34,116 bases of DNA from Gnetum montanum (Eukaryota; Streptophyta; Gnetopsida; Gnetales; Gnetaceae). A program made the position numbers and the translations under genes. Below are positions 1 to 9,419 of the stretch, piece after piece. The DNA is taken from NCBI GenBank assembly GCA_015680685.1, contig MNCI01013780.1, positions 967 through 35,082 of the forward strand. Reading direction: 5' to 3'. The notes below the pieces were generated by a model. That model saw nothing but the letters and a program-made list of their open reading frames with translations. It was not told the DNA's origin and did not search any database. Each line of letters starts with the position of its first letter. Position 1 is the first letter of the stretch.

Positions 1-200
1 AAAATACCAAAAAAATCACATACCTCAGACTTGCTTAACCATACACCGTGACACTTACAAGCAAGCCTGGGAAGACAACGAATGATTAACCCCAAGTGTT
101 TCTTGTGGCGTTAAGGAATTTAGTCTGTGGAGTTTGACCAGATCACACGTGTACGCTCGTATTCGTATGGTTGAGTGTAGGGGTACCTCGCCACTCATCA
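1..200 (+). repeat. Left copy of a ~200-bp inverted dispersed repeat ending in CA
   Basis: This stretch returns, inverted and at roughly 80% identity by eye, at 33,600-33,800. Matching blocks include ACCTCAGAC, TTAACCATACACC, GAAGACAAC and GGTTGAGTGTAGGGG. Both copies stop at the same point, CCACTCATCA, after which the two flanks are unrelated: here an RNase H fragment, at the other end an intron of element B. A shared sharp end in CA is what the 3' end of an LTR looks like, so I infer that these are termini of another LTR element inserted twice in opposite orientations. The other end lies outside the window, so neither the TG start nor a target duplication can be checked. A short open frame across it (MVECRG...SPLI in both copies) is probably incidental. 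Confidence 0.6.
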
Positions 201-377
201 AGTTTGAACATGTAACCATCGAACATGTACCAAGAGAGGAAAATTATGTTTGTAATGTGCTAGCCCAAATGGCCACCACTTTGGATGTCCCATTCAAACA
301 CAATGCTTGCAATTTAGAAATTATTATTGAAAAGGTGAAATCCTATTCTATGCTTGATAATGTATTTTATTTTTAAG
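198..377 (+). pseudogene. Fragment of second (archaeal-type) RNase H domain, Ty3/gypsy Tat lineage
   Basis: About 60 codons match the end of the additional RNase H found in Tat-lineage polyproteins. The segment IEHVPREENYVCNVLAQMAT corresponds to the usual H-V-P-R-E-x-N-x-x-A-D-x-L-A motif. The usual Asp before the Leu-Ala is Asn here (CNVLAQ), which would weaken or abolish activity. The frame closes at 374-376. Upstream it is cut at about position 200 by the terminal repeat; downstream, sequence of the opposite-strand element C follows. It is an orphan piece of pol with no RT or integrase beside it, so it is a rearrangement remnant rather than a gene. Confidence 0.7.
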
Positions 378-619
378 TGTTTGATGATAATGACCATGTT
401 TGTTAATTTCTATTTTGAAGGAGAATTTAGTGACCAAGGAGATACATCAAAGCATGTTATGTTCTTAAAATAAATATCTCCTAAAGTAGTAGTTAGGGAA
501 GCATTATTTGATTACTTACATACCAAAACCAAAGACTTATCTGACAACACTAGTTGGTAGTACTTGTATGAAGAAGGGCTATCTAGGTTTTGTGTTTTGG
601 GGACAAGTACTAGTTGGTG

Positions 620-1930
620 GTACTTTGATGAAAAATGGTTTTCTAGGAGACTTAGACCATTAAGTTTTGATGAATGAGGGTACAATGTAAATGTTATTAT
701 TGGCATTTGGAGAGTTTGGCTTGTATAACACTTGCTCTCCCTAGTTAATCATCTTTTGGAGGTCATCCTTTAATGGTAGGTAAAAATTGGTATCTTGACC
801 AGCCATTTGATGATAATGACAAAACCTATCCAATCTAAAGTACTTTGGTAGTTTTGGATCATCCTTGGTAGCTATTGTTGGATCTCTAGCTATGCTGTAA
901 AATTAATCATGCCTCTTATGAGCTTCCTCAAATACTTTCTTATGTTATATAAGAGTATCTTTAAGAATTTATTCTAAAATGTGAGAGGACTTCCTAGGCA
1001 ACCTAGTGTATTTCAATCTTTTTTTCTATCCAAAGTTTGGTCTTGCTTCATTTGGGATAGTAAAGTATATGGTTGAGATGAGTCAGAAGATGTGTTACAG
1101 GATGGTGACCTCCAACCTTCTCTTTATTTTTACTCTTTTGTTATCATAGCCATAATTGTTTATTCTTGTTTATTTTTCTCCTTATCCCTCCTCATGTGTT
1201 GGTTTTTATAGGACACATAGGTCAAATCATTACTAGACTCAGTCACCTTCTCGATATTCTTAGTTTGCAAAGACCTAGTGATCAATGCTCTAAGTAGTAT
1301 AGCTTTGACTTGTTCAAGTTATTTATAGCTCCTTTGAAGATGGTTAGAAGATGGATTTTATAAATAGGCTTGGGGATCTTGCTAAGCATTAAATTCCATG
1401 TCTAAATGAACCTTTGGACTGGTTCAAGTGCTCCCTACTTCACCTTCATAGCTTAGTCAAATGTATTATTTGGATTCAAGTTATATCTGAAGCAGTTGAA
1501 AAATTAATTTATTAAGTCCTTAAGGAAAGAGATGGATCCTCTAGATAAGGTTCGATACTAGTCTAAATCCTTTCACTTTAGGGACATAGGAATAATTCAT
1601 AGTATTCTAGGAGACCATGCTTGCAACAAGAGGCACTCAAAATAAAAGGTGATTAGATGTGCATTAGGATTCCCTTCAACATTGTATTTAGTGAAGTTAA
1701 GTATAGACATGCCTAATAGTAAGGTTATTTGATGAACAATAGGGCTTATGGGATCATCCTGATAGAAATTCATAATTTTTACCATCTGAGTGTCATTAGC
1801 TTTAAATTTTCATAGATCGTTGAAAAGGTCTTGGATTATTTAGAAGGCTTGATCCAAGCCTTAGGACATCCATGTAGGTTGTAGTATTTGCACTAATGGT
1901 TGAAGAGGAGGGTGAATGACTTGATGTTAT
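620..1930 (-). pseudogene. gag capsid and zinc-knuckle region of element C
   Basis: The minus-strand frame at 1,785-1,597 (MVKIMNFYQDDPIS..., then NVEGNPNAHLITFYFECLLLQ) matches element B at about 26,047-26,215, the start of the Ty3/gypsy capsid (retrotransposon gag) domain. Further down the same strand, the segment near 1,310-1,170 matches B around 26,520-26,660. The segment at about 835-745 gives DRFCHYHQMAGQDTNFYLPL followed by KDDLQKMIN, the C-x2-H-x3-G-x5-(C) knuckle typical of Tat gag. The final Cys is Tyr in both copies, and the usual His after Gly is Gln here. Several stops and indels interrupt the frame. At 549-588 and 609-648 there are two imperfect 40-bp copies spaced 60 bp apart, just after the knuckle. 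Confidence 0.75.
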
Positions 1931-2989
1931 GTGACTAACATTGGTATAGATGGGAGAAGCTTTGTAACTACAATTGTGGGATGGTTAACTAAAGAGAAGG
2001 ATGTTTGAGTTGACACATGAGGAATAAAGAGAACAAAAGGAATGCAAGAAGCTAATGAAGCCTAGGCTCTAGAAGAGGGGCTCATAAGTATGATGAAAGG
2101 ATGAGGTGTGGTAGATACCATAGGTGATTATCATATTGAATAAGGTTGGATCACAAAAGATCTTGATGAAAATATGAAGGCAAAGTGGGATGTTGCACGG
2201 GATTAATGTGCTACAACAATCAGTGTTCATTTGAACATGGTAGGATATAAGAGGGTAGATTAGGCAATCTGATCCATAGAGGATATAGGAGATGTGGAGT
2301 TAGGGATGGTTGTCTTTGAAGTTGACCATTGCAATAGATCCCCTATGAAAGTATCCAGTTCATACTCTACCTCAATATCACCCTCCACCTCTTAGTTTTC
2401 ATTTGAGCTAATCTCATCATTTTCCTTCTCTAATTCTACTAGTTGTGCCAATATACAAGTATGAAAATTAGTTAGTTTGATTTGGTCATAAGGTGAAGGA
2501 ATATACCCCTTCCTATTCTTGTGGATTATCTCAAACTAACATTTCAATTATGACTTTCTATGAGGGATAAGCAAGCCAACTTGAATCTTATGGAAAATTA
2601 AGTTATAATATTCTTCATTAATATTTGTATAAGATGGCTCTAGCCCCAACCACCTAAGGGATTGTCTCTATTCTATAATAGCTAAATCCTTAGGATGATA
2701 GATGTAGACAACTTCTTGGTATGAGGCCATGTGTGAGATGTGGTGAGGTAGAACTATTAATGTAAAAGGCATAAAATGTAGAAAACCAATAAATTGGTAA
2801 AAGTGATAAAGACTTTTATAGTTTCATAATGTTTAAACAATATACAACTTTGTAGCATGTAAGTCCCACAATATATGGAGCTTCAATGTGTGAAGCTTTA
2901 GCATATGAGACTTTTACAACATTTAGGATTTACAACCTTTGGAAGTCTTAGAGTGTGTGATTACCCAATCTATGAAAGACATAGCATGT

Positions 2990-3235
2990 GAGACTACCTA
3001 GCTTGTAGAGGTCTTAGCATGTAAGCCTACCTAATGTGTGGAAGCCTCAACATGCGAGACTACCTAGTGTGCGGAAGCCTCAATGTGTGAGACTACCCAG
3101 TGTATGGAAGCCTCAATGTGTGAGACTACCTAGCGTGTTGAAGCCTTAATGTGTGAGAATGCCTAGTGTGTGGAAGCCTTAGCATTTGAGATTGTGTAGG
3201 GTGTGGAAGTCTTAATGTATGAGGCTGTACAACCA
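2990..3235 (-). repeat. 33-bp minisatellite, about 7 units, in the gag linker of element C
   Basis: On the plus strand the unit is TGTGTGGAAGCCTCAATGTG followed by TGAGACTACCTAG. Five or six units at 3,034-3,235 are clear; more degenerate units reach back to about 2,860. The unit is exactly 11 codons, so the array can be read through. On the minus strand the frame (W/*)VVSHIEASTH has only one interrupting codon per unit, and that codon alternates between TAG and TGG. This frame has the same phase as the capsid frame of element C 1.2 kb further on, although indels between them make that weak evidence. In element B the same place holds a Pro/Thr/Ser-rich linker. Confidence 0.7.
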
Positions 3236-4497
3236 TAAATGTGCTACAATTACAAAGTAATAATTTTCAAAACAGAATATTTTTAAAGTTTTTTTGAGCA
3301 TATAAAAGGAGAAATGACTAAAAATAATACAAATTATAAACAGTGCATACAAGGATGACAATGTGCACTATAGTTAAAAAGGTAGTACAAGGATCTATGG
3401 AAATGGTATGCATTGCATTGGGAAAATAATTAATTTTTATGCTTTAAAGTGTAGAAAATAAGGGTAGTGCTACACATTGTTATTGAAAAAAATTTAAACT
3501 GAAAATTGTTGTGAATTTGCAGGTTTTAGGCCACATGTTGGGTTTTGGGGAAAGTTCAACATAAACTTGCAAGTTGTAGACCACACACTAGGTTTTGAGA
3601 AAACTCAACACAAATTTGTAAGTTCAAATAGTCTTATAAGCTAAGGCCAACACTAATGGAAACAATTTTTGGAGCAAGTTTTAGAGAAGAAGTTGAGCGA
3701 AGGCCCTCCTTCTAGCACTAGAAAACTGTACTACTTGAAAAATTTGGTGTTGAAAATCTAAAAATTCTAGCATGGAATAGTTTCACTCATGGATCCATGG
3801 GTATTGAAAAAGGATCTAGAGTACCTTGGATGGTCTTGTTGATTATCCAAGGACTTAGAGATTTGTTACTAAAATTAGAAAATAAAGACAAAGAATGTAT
3901 GTAATAATGGTTCAAGTATTGGATCTAAGAAGAAGAGTAGAGAAATGAACAAAAAAATGTAGCAAAATAAAAAAAATACAACCTTTTATTAATGAACTAT
4001 AATAAAAAAGTTTAGGAAATACAGATTGTGGGCTATGAAAACTTGCAAACATAAAAATATCTTTCACATCTAATGTAGTTGACAAGGTATATGTTGCCAT
4101 TGGATCTACACTTGTTCTACTCTAGTCAATTTGCTCTTAGATTTCTCTTGTTATAGGAAGATATTTTTCTTGTCTTGCTCTAGATGACCTACACTTGGGA
4201 GGAGTATTTGTGAACTTTTGGCTACTTACACTACAAAATTCTCAAGTTTAGTCAATGAAAAATGATCTCATAGTCCATTTAACGAATCAAACTTTGGCTT
4301 AAATAGGCTATGGGAATATTGGTTTTTGTTGATTAATCTTATCATGATTGCTGAAATATTTCTATCAAATTCTAGAACTTTTTTAGATACTTTCTTAGCA
4401 ACATGTGAGTAATTTTAGATAATTTCTTACACATATGCTACCCCCATACATTGTGGGCTTAAAGCCCAAATCCTACATGATGTCTCTATGGGTTTCC

Positions 4498-4712
4498 TAG
4501 CTTGTGAAGTTGCAATGATTAGGATGTGAGGTATAACTATTAAATTTTATAGCTTGTGAAGGATTTTAAGCCCCCATAAGTTGGAGTACATGGAATTTGT
4601 AGCCTGTGGAATATTTTTTTGGATTTCACAAGTTGGCATACAAGGCATTCATAGCCTATGAAGCATTTTTTTAGCCTCTATAAGCTAGGATGCATGAGAT
4701 CTATAGTGTGAA
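4498..4712. repeat. Degenerate ~52-bp tandem repeat, about 4 units
   Basis: Units begin TAGCTTGTGAAG or TAGCCTGTGGAA or TAGCCTATGAAG, followed by a T-run, then a segment like CATAAGTTGGAGTACATGG or CACAAGTTGGCATACAAGG. Spacing is 50-54 bp. It sits at the boundary between reversed element C and element A and carries no coding signal. It could be part of a decayed LTR or leader of either element; I cannot decide which. Confidence 0.55.
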
Positions 4713-4739
4713 GAGCGTTTAGGAGACTAGATGGCTAGG

Positions 4740-5871
4740 GAACACACTACACTAGGTCTCCCTAAGCCTACCTCCTTTTCTGTAGTCCTCATGACCTCTT
4801 CATCATCAGTTGCTGGTGGTAGCGTACATACACAATCGATGCCCATTGAGCCAAGAAAGCTGGTTAACCAGCCCAAAACCACTCCCCCTTAGGAGATTTG
4901 TCTTTTAGAAAAAATAGAGGAGCAATGGGTTAGCAAACAACAAGATGGTTGGTATGACTTTCTCAATGCCCTTACACAAGTCAAACAAGCAATGAAGCAG
5001 AAAAAATACAACTTTAAGCCTATATGACCTAATAATGACTTCCATGGTGCATTGTGAGGCCATGGTTCATATGTTAGCATCTATTCTTGTTGACAAAAAC
5101 ATGCTAGTTGAATAGAAAGAAATCCATGCTATCATGCTTACCTCCACAGCTAGAGAACTACAGCCAGTGCACTTGACATTTCATGATAAGTCCATTAAGG
5201 ATGACCCTAAAAGGGGTCAGGTGACAATGACACCCATGTTCATCACAATTTGGGTCAGCTAGTACAAGATCCAAAGGGTACACATTGATGATATGGCTAA
5301 TACCAATGGCATTTCATTTCCCATAGTGGAAAAATTGGGCTTGTTTGACCAAATCAAGCCCATGGTAAATTCCTACCTAAAATTGTTCAATGGGGCACGT
5401 GTGGTGGTAAAGGGAACTATCCACATTAACTTTTTGGTAGGAGACCAGTTGCCCACAAACATGGTGTTCATTATGGTGGAAGAGATGCCTAGGTTCAACC
5501 TGATCTTGGCAAGGTCATGGTTAGCCCAATTAAGGATTGTCTCTTCACCAATACATCAAGAGATTCACTTACCCTACACGTGCGGGGAAGTGGTGATCTA
5601 CAGTGATGAAGCAGCTGCCCAAGCCATAAACAATGTTAACATGGAGTAGGGTTTGAAGATAGTAATCTCTGAGAATGAAGTGTTTGTTCATATTGAAACC
5701 CCTTGCATGACTGATGAGCTAGCCAAAAATGCCAACACATATAAAAAACCTACATGGGCTGAGTTTCCTTTTCAGACAGTAAAAAATGACATAGAAGAAT
5801 ACCACAACAAAGCCTTTTAGCCATATGCTTCACCTAGCCCACAATGGGTTAGGGATCAACTACAGAATTAG
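4740..5871 (+). pseudogene. gag C-terminus plus aspartic protease of element A
   Basis: From about 4,740 the sequence aligns with element B at about 27,560 onward. The open part (5,293-5,649) is a retropepsin-like domain: FPIVEKLGLFDQIKP, then FNGARVVVKGTIHINFLVGD, the conserved EEMPRFNLILARSWLAQLR, and IHQEIHLPY. The active-site region reads HIDDMANTNG, with Asp-Asp-Met where a functional enzyme has Asp-(Thr/Ser/Gly)-Gly; element B keeps Asp-Asp-Gly there. After protease a shared tail ends in PQWVRDQLQN and a TAG at 5,869-5,871, the same place as the stop in B. Protease therefore closes the first reading frame and is not fused to RT. Many TAG/TGA codons interrupt the upstream gag part. Confidence 0.8.
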
Positions 5872-5934
5872 AGATTACCTCTAATTCAATTATCTAAAGG
5901 CTTGGCTTTAACATTTTTTATCTCCTTCTATATT

Positions 5935-6140
5935 AATTTTAGCATCATTTTCACTATTTGCATTATGTTCATTTTTAGCATCCCATTCACTATTTGCATT
6001 ATGTTCATTTTTAGCATCATGTTCACTGTTTGCATTATGTTCATTTCTTAGCATCATGCCCACTATTTACATTGTTTTAATTATTTACATCATGTCTACT
6101 ATTTACATTATGTCCACCATTTACATCATGGTTGTTGCTT
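5935..6140 (+). repeat. 36-bp tandem repeat after the gag-PR frame
   Basis: Units follow the pattern TTTTTAGCATCATTTTCACT then ATTTGCATTATGTTCA. Three units of about 36 bp are clear and two to three shortened units (ACTATTTACATTATGTCC-like) follow. It lies 65 bp after the first-frame stop and just before the 29-bp array. No open frame or core motif is shared with the other arrays, so this is a separate minisatellite. Confidence 0.75.
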
Positions 6141-6162
6141 GCATTAATTATCTACTACCTAG

Positions 6163-6350
6163 CCCGAAATGACATTAAACTATTGCCATGGCCTGAAATG
6201 GCCTTAAACTATTGCCACAGCCTAGAATGGCCTAAAACTAGCAATGGCCCAAAATGGCCTTAAACTATTACCATGGCCCAAAATGGCGTTAAACTATTGC
6301 CATGTCCTGAAATGGCCTTAAACTATTGTCGTGGCCTGAAATGGCCTAAA
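6163..6350 (+). repeat. 29-bp tandem array, about 6.5 units (array A2)
   Basis: The unit is CCTGAAATGGCCTTAAACTA followed by TTGCCATGG, with a few changes per unit; one unit has AACTAGCAATGG instead. It lies between the gag-PR stop and the 3' end of the antisense gene. The same position in element B holds the array at 28,800-29,068, with the same core. Plant Tat-lineage elements are known to carry fast-evolving tandem repeats in non-coding parts, so this fits the family. Confidence 0.85.
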
Positions 6351-6502
6351 AATAAAACAAGAGGCCCTCAAGGGGCCCAAAAAAATCAATAAAAATAAAT
6401 AAATAATAGATTAACTAAAATAAAATAATTGTTTTACACTATGCTTTTCATTCAGATTCAGTCCATAAAATAATGTTCGAAAAAAATTAAATTGCTGCCA
6501 TG

Positions 6503-7449
6503 CTACAAGTCTTCATCAACATTGCCATTTCTTGTGCCACTTGGCCCTGCACCTTCATTCAGATCTTGCATTAGGCAAAGAAAAAAATAATAAATCAAAC
6601 TACAACTAGGCTCTCATAAAATAAACTATGACACAATAAAGAGTAACTAACCTGAGATGGCCCTACGTCCATTTTAGAGGGTATCTTATCCATGCTAGCG
6701 GCTAGACATTGTAGGATCTCCTCCTCGGTGAGGTTTGTCCAGTTTTTCTCTCCTATATTAACACTTGTCGCAACTTTCCCTTTCTCCATAGCTGTCCATC
6801 TACGTGGCCCCAGAGAAAAGGTGGTGGTGGTGGTCTCCTTGAAAGGTAATTTCATTTCTCTTTCAGGAGACTCATTGACCACAACCTGTTACATGAACTT
6901 TTCATAGGCCCTAGAAGCACCAATGACATCGAGGAATAGCTTATGAGTATGCAACTATATTATTTACGATAAGTAGCACATTTCATCATGTACATGTGCT
7001 TATGGTTCTTTTGTGTCTTCCCCCATTCGTACACCTATAGTCCTTCCAGTCCTAGTTCTTCTAGGCCAATAAGTCCATTTGCATGCATTATTTAATAATC
7101 TTGTGAGTGGCCTCATTATTACTCCATACGGCTATCTAGTATCTTGCATAGTCGATCATAGCCATACGCCAACTGCCATTGCGAGTGTCATGAGCCAATA
7201 AAAATTCATTTTTGGACTGGAGGTGCTCCAACTCAATGGCTTCGTTAGCCTTATCCTTCTCAAGTTTTTGCACCCTCTTCCAAAGGTCCTCATTCACACA
7301 CCTACACTTCCACAAGGAGTGTTCCGAGTACAATGCACATTTACTCATTTCCTCATATATATGATGAGGTACCTCAGCTACCTCTAGAAGAAGTTCAAGA
7401 ATAGCATCAACCTCAACAACTTTCCTAGGATCCCACTTAAGGTGGGAGG
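6503..7449 (-). pseudogene. 3' exons of the antisense gene, element A copy
   Basis: This aligns with the last two exons of the antisense gene in element B (30,283 down to 29,240). The upstream exon runs 7,449 to 6,652. It begins just after a CAG acceptor, with CCTCCCACC against CCTCTCGAC in B. It encodes a charged helical region (NEDLWKRVQKLEKDKANEAI...) and, at 6,882-6,595, a segment with FSLGPRRWT(A/T)MEKGK. It ends at CAG|GTTAGT. An 87-bp intron (6,651-6,565) follows, then a final exon with the tail NEGAGPSGTRNGNVDEDL and TAG at 6,505-6,503. Phase across this last intron is unresolved because the acceptor is ambiguous. No family assignment. Stops interrupt the frame. Confidence 0.65.
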
Positions 7450-7864
7450 CTGTTAATCACATGAGGAAGAATTAGTTGCAGAAAAAATAAAAAAATAAAA
7501 AAATATGCTACACTACGCATATGCTATGCTTCACAAAAAAACTTGGCAATCAAAAATCCCCTCAAAGGAGTGTACGCTATGCTGAGCATGTGCTACGCCA
7601 CCCAAACCCCTACAATAACACAGTGATGATTCCTAACAATTGTGGCTAGGGGGGGTGCCATAGACAACCATAATGTAGAAATTTCCATGGCTATTGTAGC
7701 TAGAGTGGTGAAAGCCATGACTCAGTGACCAAGATGACAACAAAAGAAATTACAATAGTTGTAGAGTAGCCACAATGATGATTGTGAAAATAAAAACAAT
7801 GACTACGAAGGTGACCTAACTTGATAAACTACATAATGAAAACGAGAGTAGTGTAGTGACTTAC
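7450..7864 (-). other. Intron of the antisense gene, element A (fusion of two introns)
   Basis: On the minus strand a strong donor, CCTG|GTAAGT, lies at 7,865/7,864 and the acceptor ATTAACAG| at 7,450. The acceptor is homologous to that of the 103-bp intron at 30,284-30,386 in element B. The promoter-proximal part (CCAAACCCCT block near 7,590-7,610) is instead like element B near 33,364, in B's first intron. I infer that a deletion inside A joined intron 1 to this later intron, removing all exons between. The stretch also carries CTATGCTA-type motifs near 7,505-7,600. Confidence 0.5.
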
Positions 7865-7983
7865 CAGGAAAATGGAGCATCCTATCACTCCTCAATGTGT
7901 GCCTTGGGAAGGCATTGTAGAGTATGCCCCACTTCATCTAAGTTGGCAATCCCCTAATGCCTACACTGGCTCTTGCTCACCAT
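7865..7983 (-). pseudogene. Putative first coding exon of antisense gene, module 1
   Basis: Downstream (minus strand) of the TATA-like box at 8,117 there is an ATG at 7,983 followed by MVSKSQC..., then ANLDEVGHTLQCLPKAHIEE, ending at the donor CCTG|GTAAGT. Three stops are present, all explicable as decay. The segment is homologous to 8,790-8,676 of the second module. A first-exon role is inferred from the order TATA box, leader, ATG, strong donor. The peptide has no recognised family. Confidence 0.4.
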
Positions 7984-8108
7984 TGCCTGCTTGCAAACTT
8001 GGGTGAATCAGCTGTATCAACTGCTATGCTATCTCTTTTCTCGACCATGCTATGCTCTGGGTGTTGCCTCTAATAACGAAAATGACAAGCTTACCAATGG
8101 GTAATCCC

Positions 8109-8117
8109 CTATTTATA
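8109..8117 (-). promoter_or_regulatory. TATA box of antisense promoter, module 1
   Basis: The minus strand reads TATAAATAG, followed by GGGATTACCCATTGGTAAGC. The second module has the same arrangement (TATAAATAG then AGGCTTTACCCATGGTAAAC). Upstream on the minus strand are GC(T)ATAG/GTAGCA-type motifs at about 8,160-8,260. The two boxes lie 813 bp apart, each about 130-140 bp before an ATG. Confidence 0.55.
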
Positions 8118-8300
8118 GCCAACACAGTAATAAAAACTTTCACTCTCATATCCTGAGTAACACGGAACAACCCTAGCCCCTATAGCATAACATTACTATA
8201 GCGTAGCATGTCCCTGCTACACCGTAGTGCTCAACTATAGTGTAGCAAGTGGGTCCACCAAAATTTTCAATTCATCTTCACAAATTTTACATTGTTAAGA

Positions 8301-8620
8301 GTCCACCAATACCTTAAACTAGCAACTTACAAAATTTACATTATTGGTGGTCTGCTAAGACCTTAAACTAGCAACTTACATTATTACATTGTTATGGTCC
8401 AATATGACCTTAAATTGGAAATATTAAAATATAGTTTTGCATTGTTACGGTCTACCAAGACCTTAAACTAGCAATTTTAAATTACAAGCTTTACATTATT
8501 GGCAGTCCGCTAAGACTTTAAACTAGCAATTCCAAATTACATTATTACATTGTTATAGTCCCCTAAGATCTTAAACTGGCAACTTACATTATTACATTAT
8601 TACGATCTGCTAAGATGGGG
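8301..8620 (+). repeat. Tandem array with 47-55-bp units, about 6.5 units (array A3)
   Basis: Each unit opens with GTCTGCTAAGACCTTAAACT then AGCAA, followed by an AT-rich tail containing TTACATTATTACATTGTTA. The tails vary, giving units of 47-55 bp. It lies upstream of the module-1 antisense promoter (minus sense) and before the module-2 exon. The core CCTTAAACTAGCA is shared with the arrays at 6,163, 12,926 and 28,800, although the rest of the unit differs. Confidence 0.85.
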
Positions 8621-8675
8621 GTGTGATAGCATGGAAGCAAAAAAAATAGAACATGAGTGCAATGTGACAGCCTAC

Positions 8676-8790
8676 CTAGTAGATGACATCTCTTGGTGCT
8701 CTTCAATGCATGACCTAGGAAGATGCTACAAGGTGCACTTACCTTCATCAAAATTAGCAAGGCCAAGGTGTCTACACTTATACTTTCCAT
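8676..8790 (-). pseudogene. Putative first coding exon of antisense gene, module 2
   Basis: The minus-strand frame MESISVDTLALLILMK starts at 8,790. It aligns with module 1: the shared DNA runs AGTGTAG(A/G)CA..., TTGC(T/C)AA, GATGAAG, and GCATTGA(A/G)GAG. Two donors are possible: GAAG|GTAAGT at 8,743, or CTAG|GTAGGC at 8,676, which is homologous to the module-1 donor. The frame stays open to 8,584, but the tail after the donor is probably intron. This is the distal copy of a tandem duplication that includes promoter, leader and exon. Confidence 0.4.
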
Positions 8791-8921
8791 CTTCTTGTTG
8801 TCATGCTCTAGCTCTCATGTTGTCATGCCCTGTGGTTGATACAATCTACCTTGGCCATACTATGCTTGGATGACTGTTGGCTCTAATGGTAAAAATGATA
8901 GGTTTACCATGGGTAAAGCCT

Positions 8922-8930
8922 CTATTTATA
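8922..8930 (-). promoter_or_regulatory. TATA box of antisense promoter, module 2
   Basis: TATAAATAG on the minus strand, followed by AGGCTTTACCCATGG. The region upstream in that sense (8,935-9,070) is filled with CATGGGACATCCCATG-type palindromes in place of the TAGCATAG motifs of module 1. A single leftover array unit (GGTCTGCTATGACCTTAAAC at 9,227-9,246) lies further upstream. The order array, palindromes, TATA, exon is therefore the same as in module 1. Confidence 0.5.
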
Positions 8931-8937
8931 CCCTTCA

Positions 8938-9070
8938 AGGAAAATGACATGTCACCCTTCTGGGATGTCCCATGTTTCATGCATAACATGGGACATCCCA
9001 TTTCTTGTGCATAACACACAAAGCCCCATGTCCCACACATAACGTGAAACATCCCATGTCCCATGCAGCG
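8938..9070. repeat. CATGGGA/TCCCATG palindrome cluster
   Basis: About seven copies of TCCCATG or CATGGGA in 130 bp, including GGGATGTCCCATG near 8,961 and ACATGGGACATCCCAT near 8,986, separated by TTTCATGCATAAC or TTGTGCATAAC. The pairs could form small hairpins. They lie just upstream of the module-2 antisense TATA box, which suggests either a cis-acting array or simple local expansion. Confidence 0.6.
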
Positions 9071-9287
9071 TAACACCCAGAGTTAGAAAATCTTTCTAAA
9101 TTTTTCAATTTCTTACACTTAGAAAATTTTTTACATTTTTTTAGCTTGTCCAATGAACATTCAACTTGGCCCTAGATTCAAACCTTTCAAGCTTTGCTTA
9201 GACTTACATCCCACGCATAGTCTATGGTCTGCTATGACCTTAAACTGGAAATTCTATGATAATTGAGGCTTTGGAAAAGAACATAAA

Positions 9288-9312
9288 AAATAATATATAT
9301 ATATATATATAT
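9288..9312. repeat. (AT)n microsatellite
   Basis: A run of about eleven AT dinucleotides, preceded by AAATA and followed by CACTTTATAT, in the non-coding stretch just before the pol frame. Confidence 0.9.
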
Positions 9313-9404
9313 CACTTTATATACTACATAGTTAATTTTCACAACATTTTCTTCCTTATTTTATGCATTTTGTGTTATTAAAACATGTGCCACTTGACAT
9401 CTTT

Positions 9405-9419
9405 CTCATTATTTTGTAG
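9405..9419 (+). promoter_or_regulatory. Candidate splice acceptor before the pol frame
   Basis: CATTATTTTGTAG|GATCTC, preceded by the pyrimidine-rich CATCTTTCTCATTATTTTG. The first ATG of the pol region follows at 9,433. In Ogre elements, relatives in the same lineage, an intron separates protease from RT and is spliced from part of the transcripts. A comparable acceptor here would let RT-IN be expressed despite the separate gag-PR frame. The matching donor was not identified. Confidence 0.4.

Larger units (their letters stand above)
500..4300 (-). mobile_element. Element C: reversed, decayed Tat-type retrotransposon, gag region
   Basis: Read on the minus strand, this stretch follows the gag region of element B in the same order: capsid core, the post-capsid linker, then the zinc-knuckle-like segment, from about 1,930 down to 640. 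The gag N-terminus probably lies near 4,100, where a frame begins with a Met-rich Thr/Leu/Ser start (MATYTLST...) weakly like B's MTSLSTVA. Protease and pol are missing: beyond about 500 the sequence runs into the plus-strand RNase H fragment. No LTR for C was recognised with confidence; it may lie in 4,100-4,720. C and A are thus head to head at about 4,720-4,740. Confidence 0.6.

Noticed and set aside
8281-8620. CRISPR-like look (short core alternating with variable spacers)
   Set aside because: Cores are imperfect, spacers are related AT-rich sequence, there are no cas genes, and the context is a plant retrotransposon.
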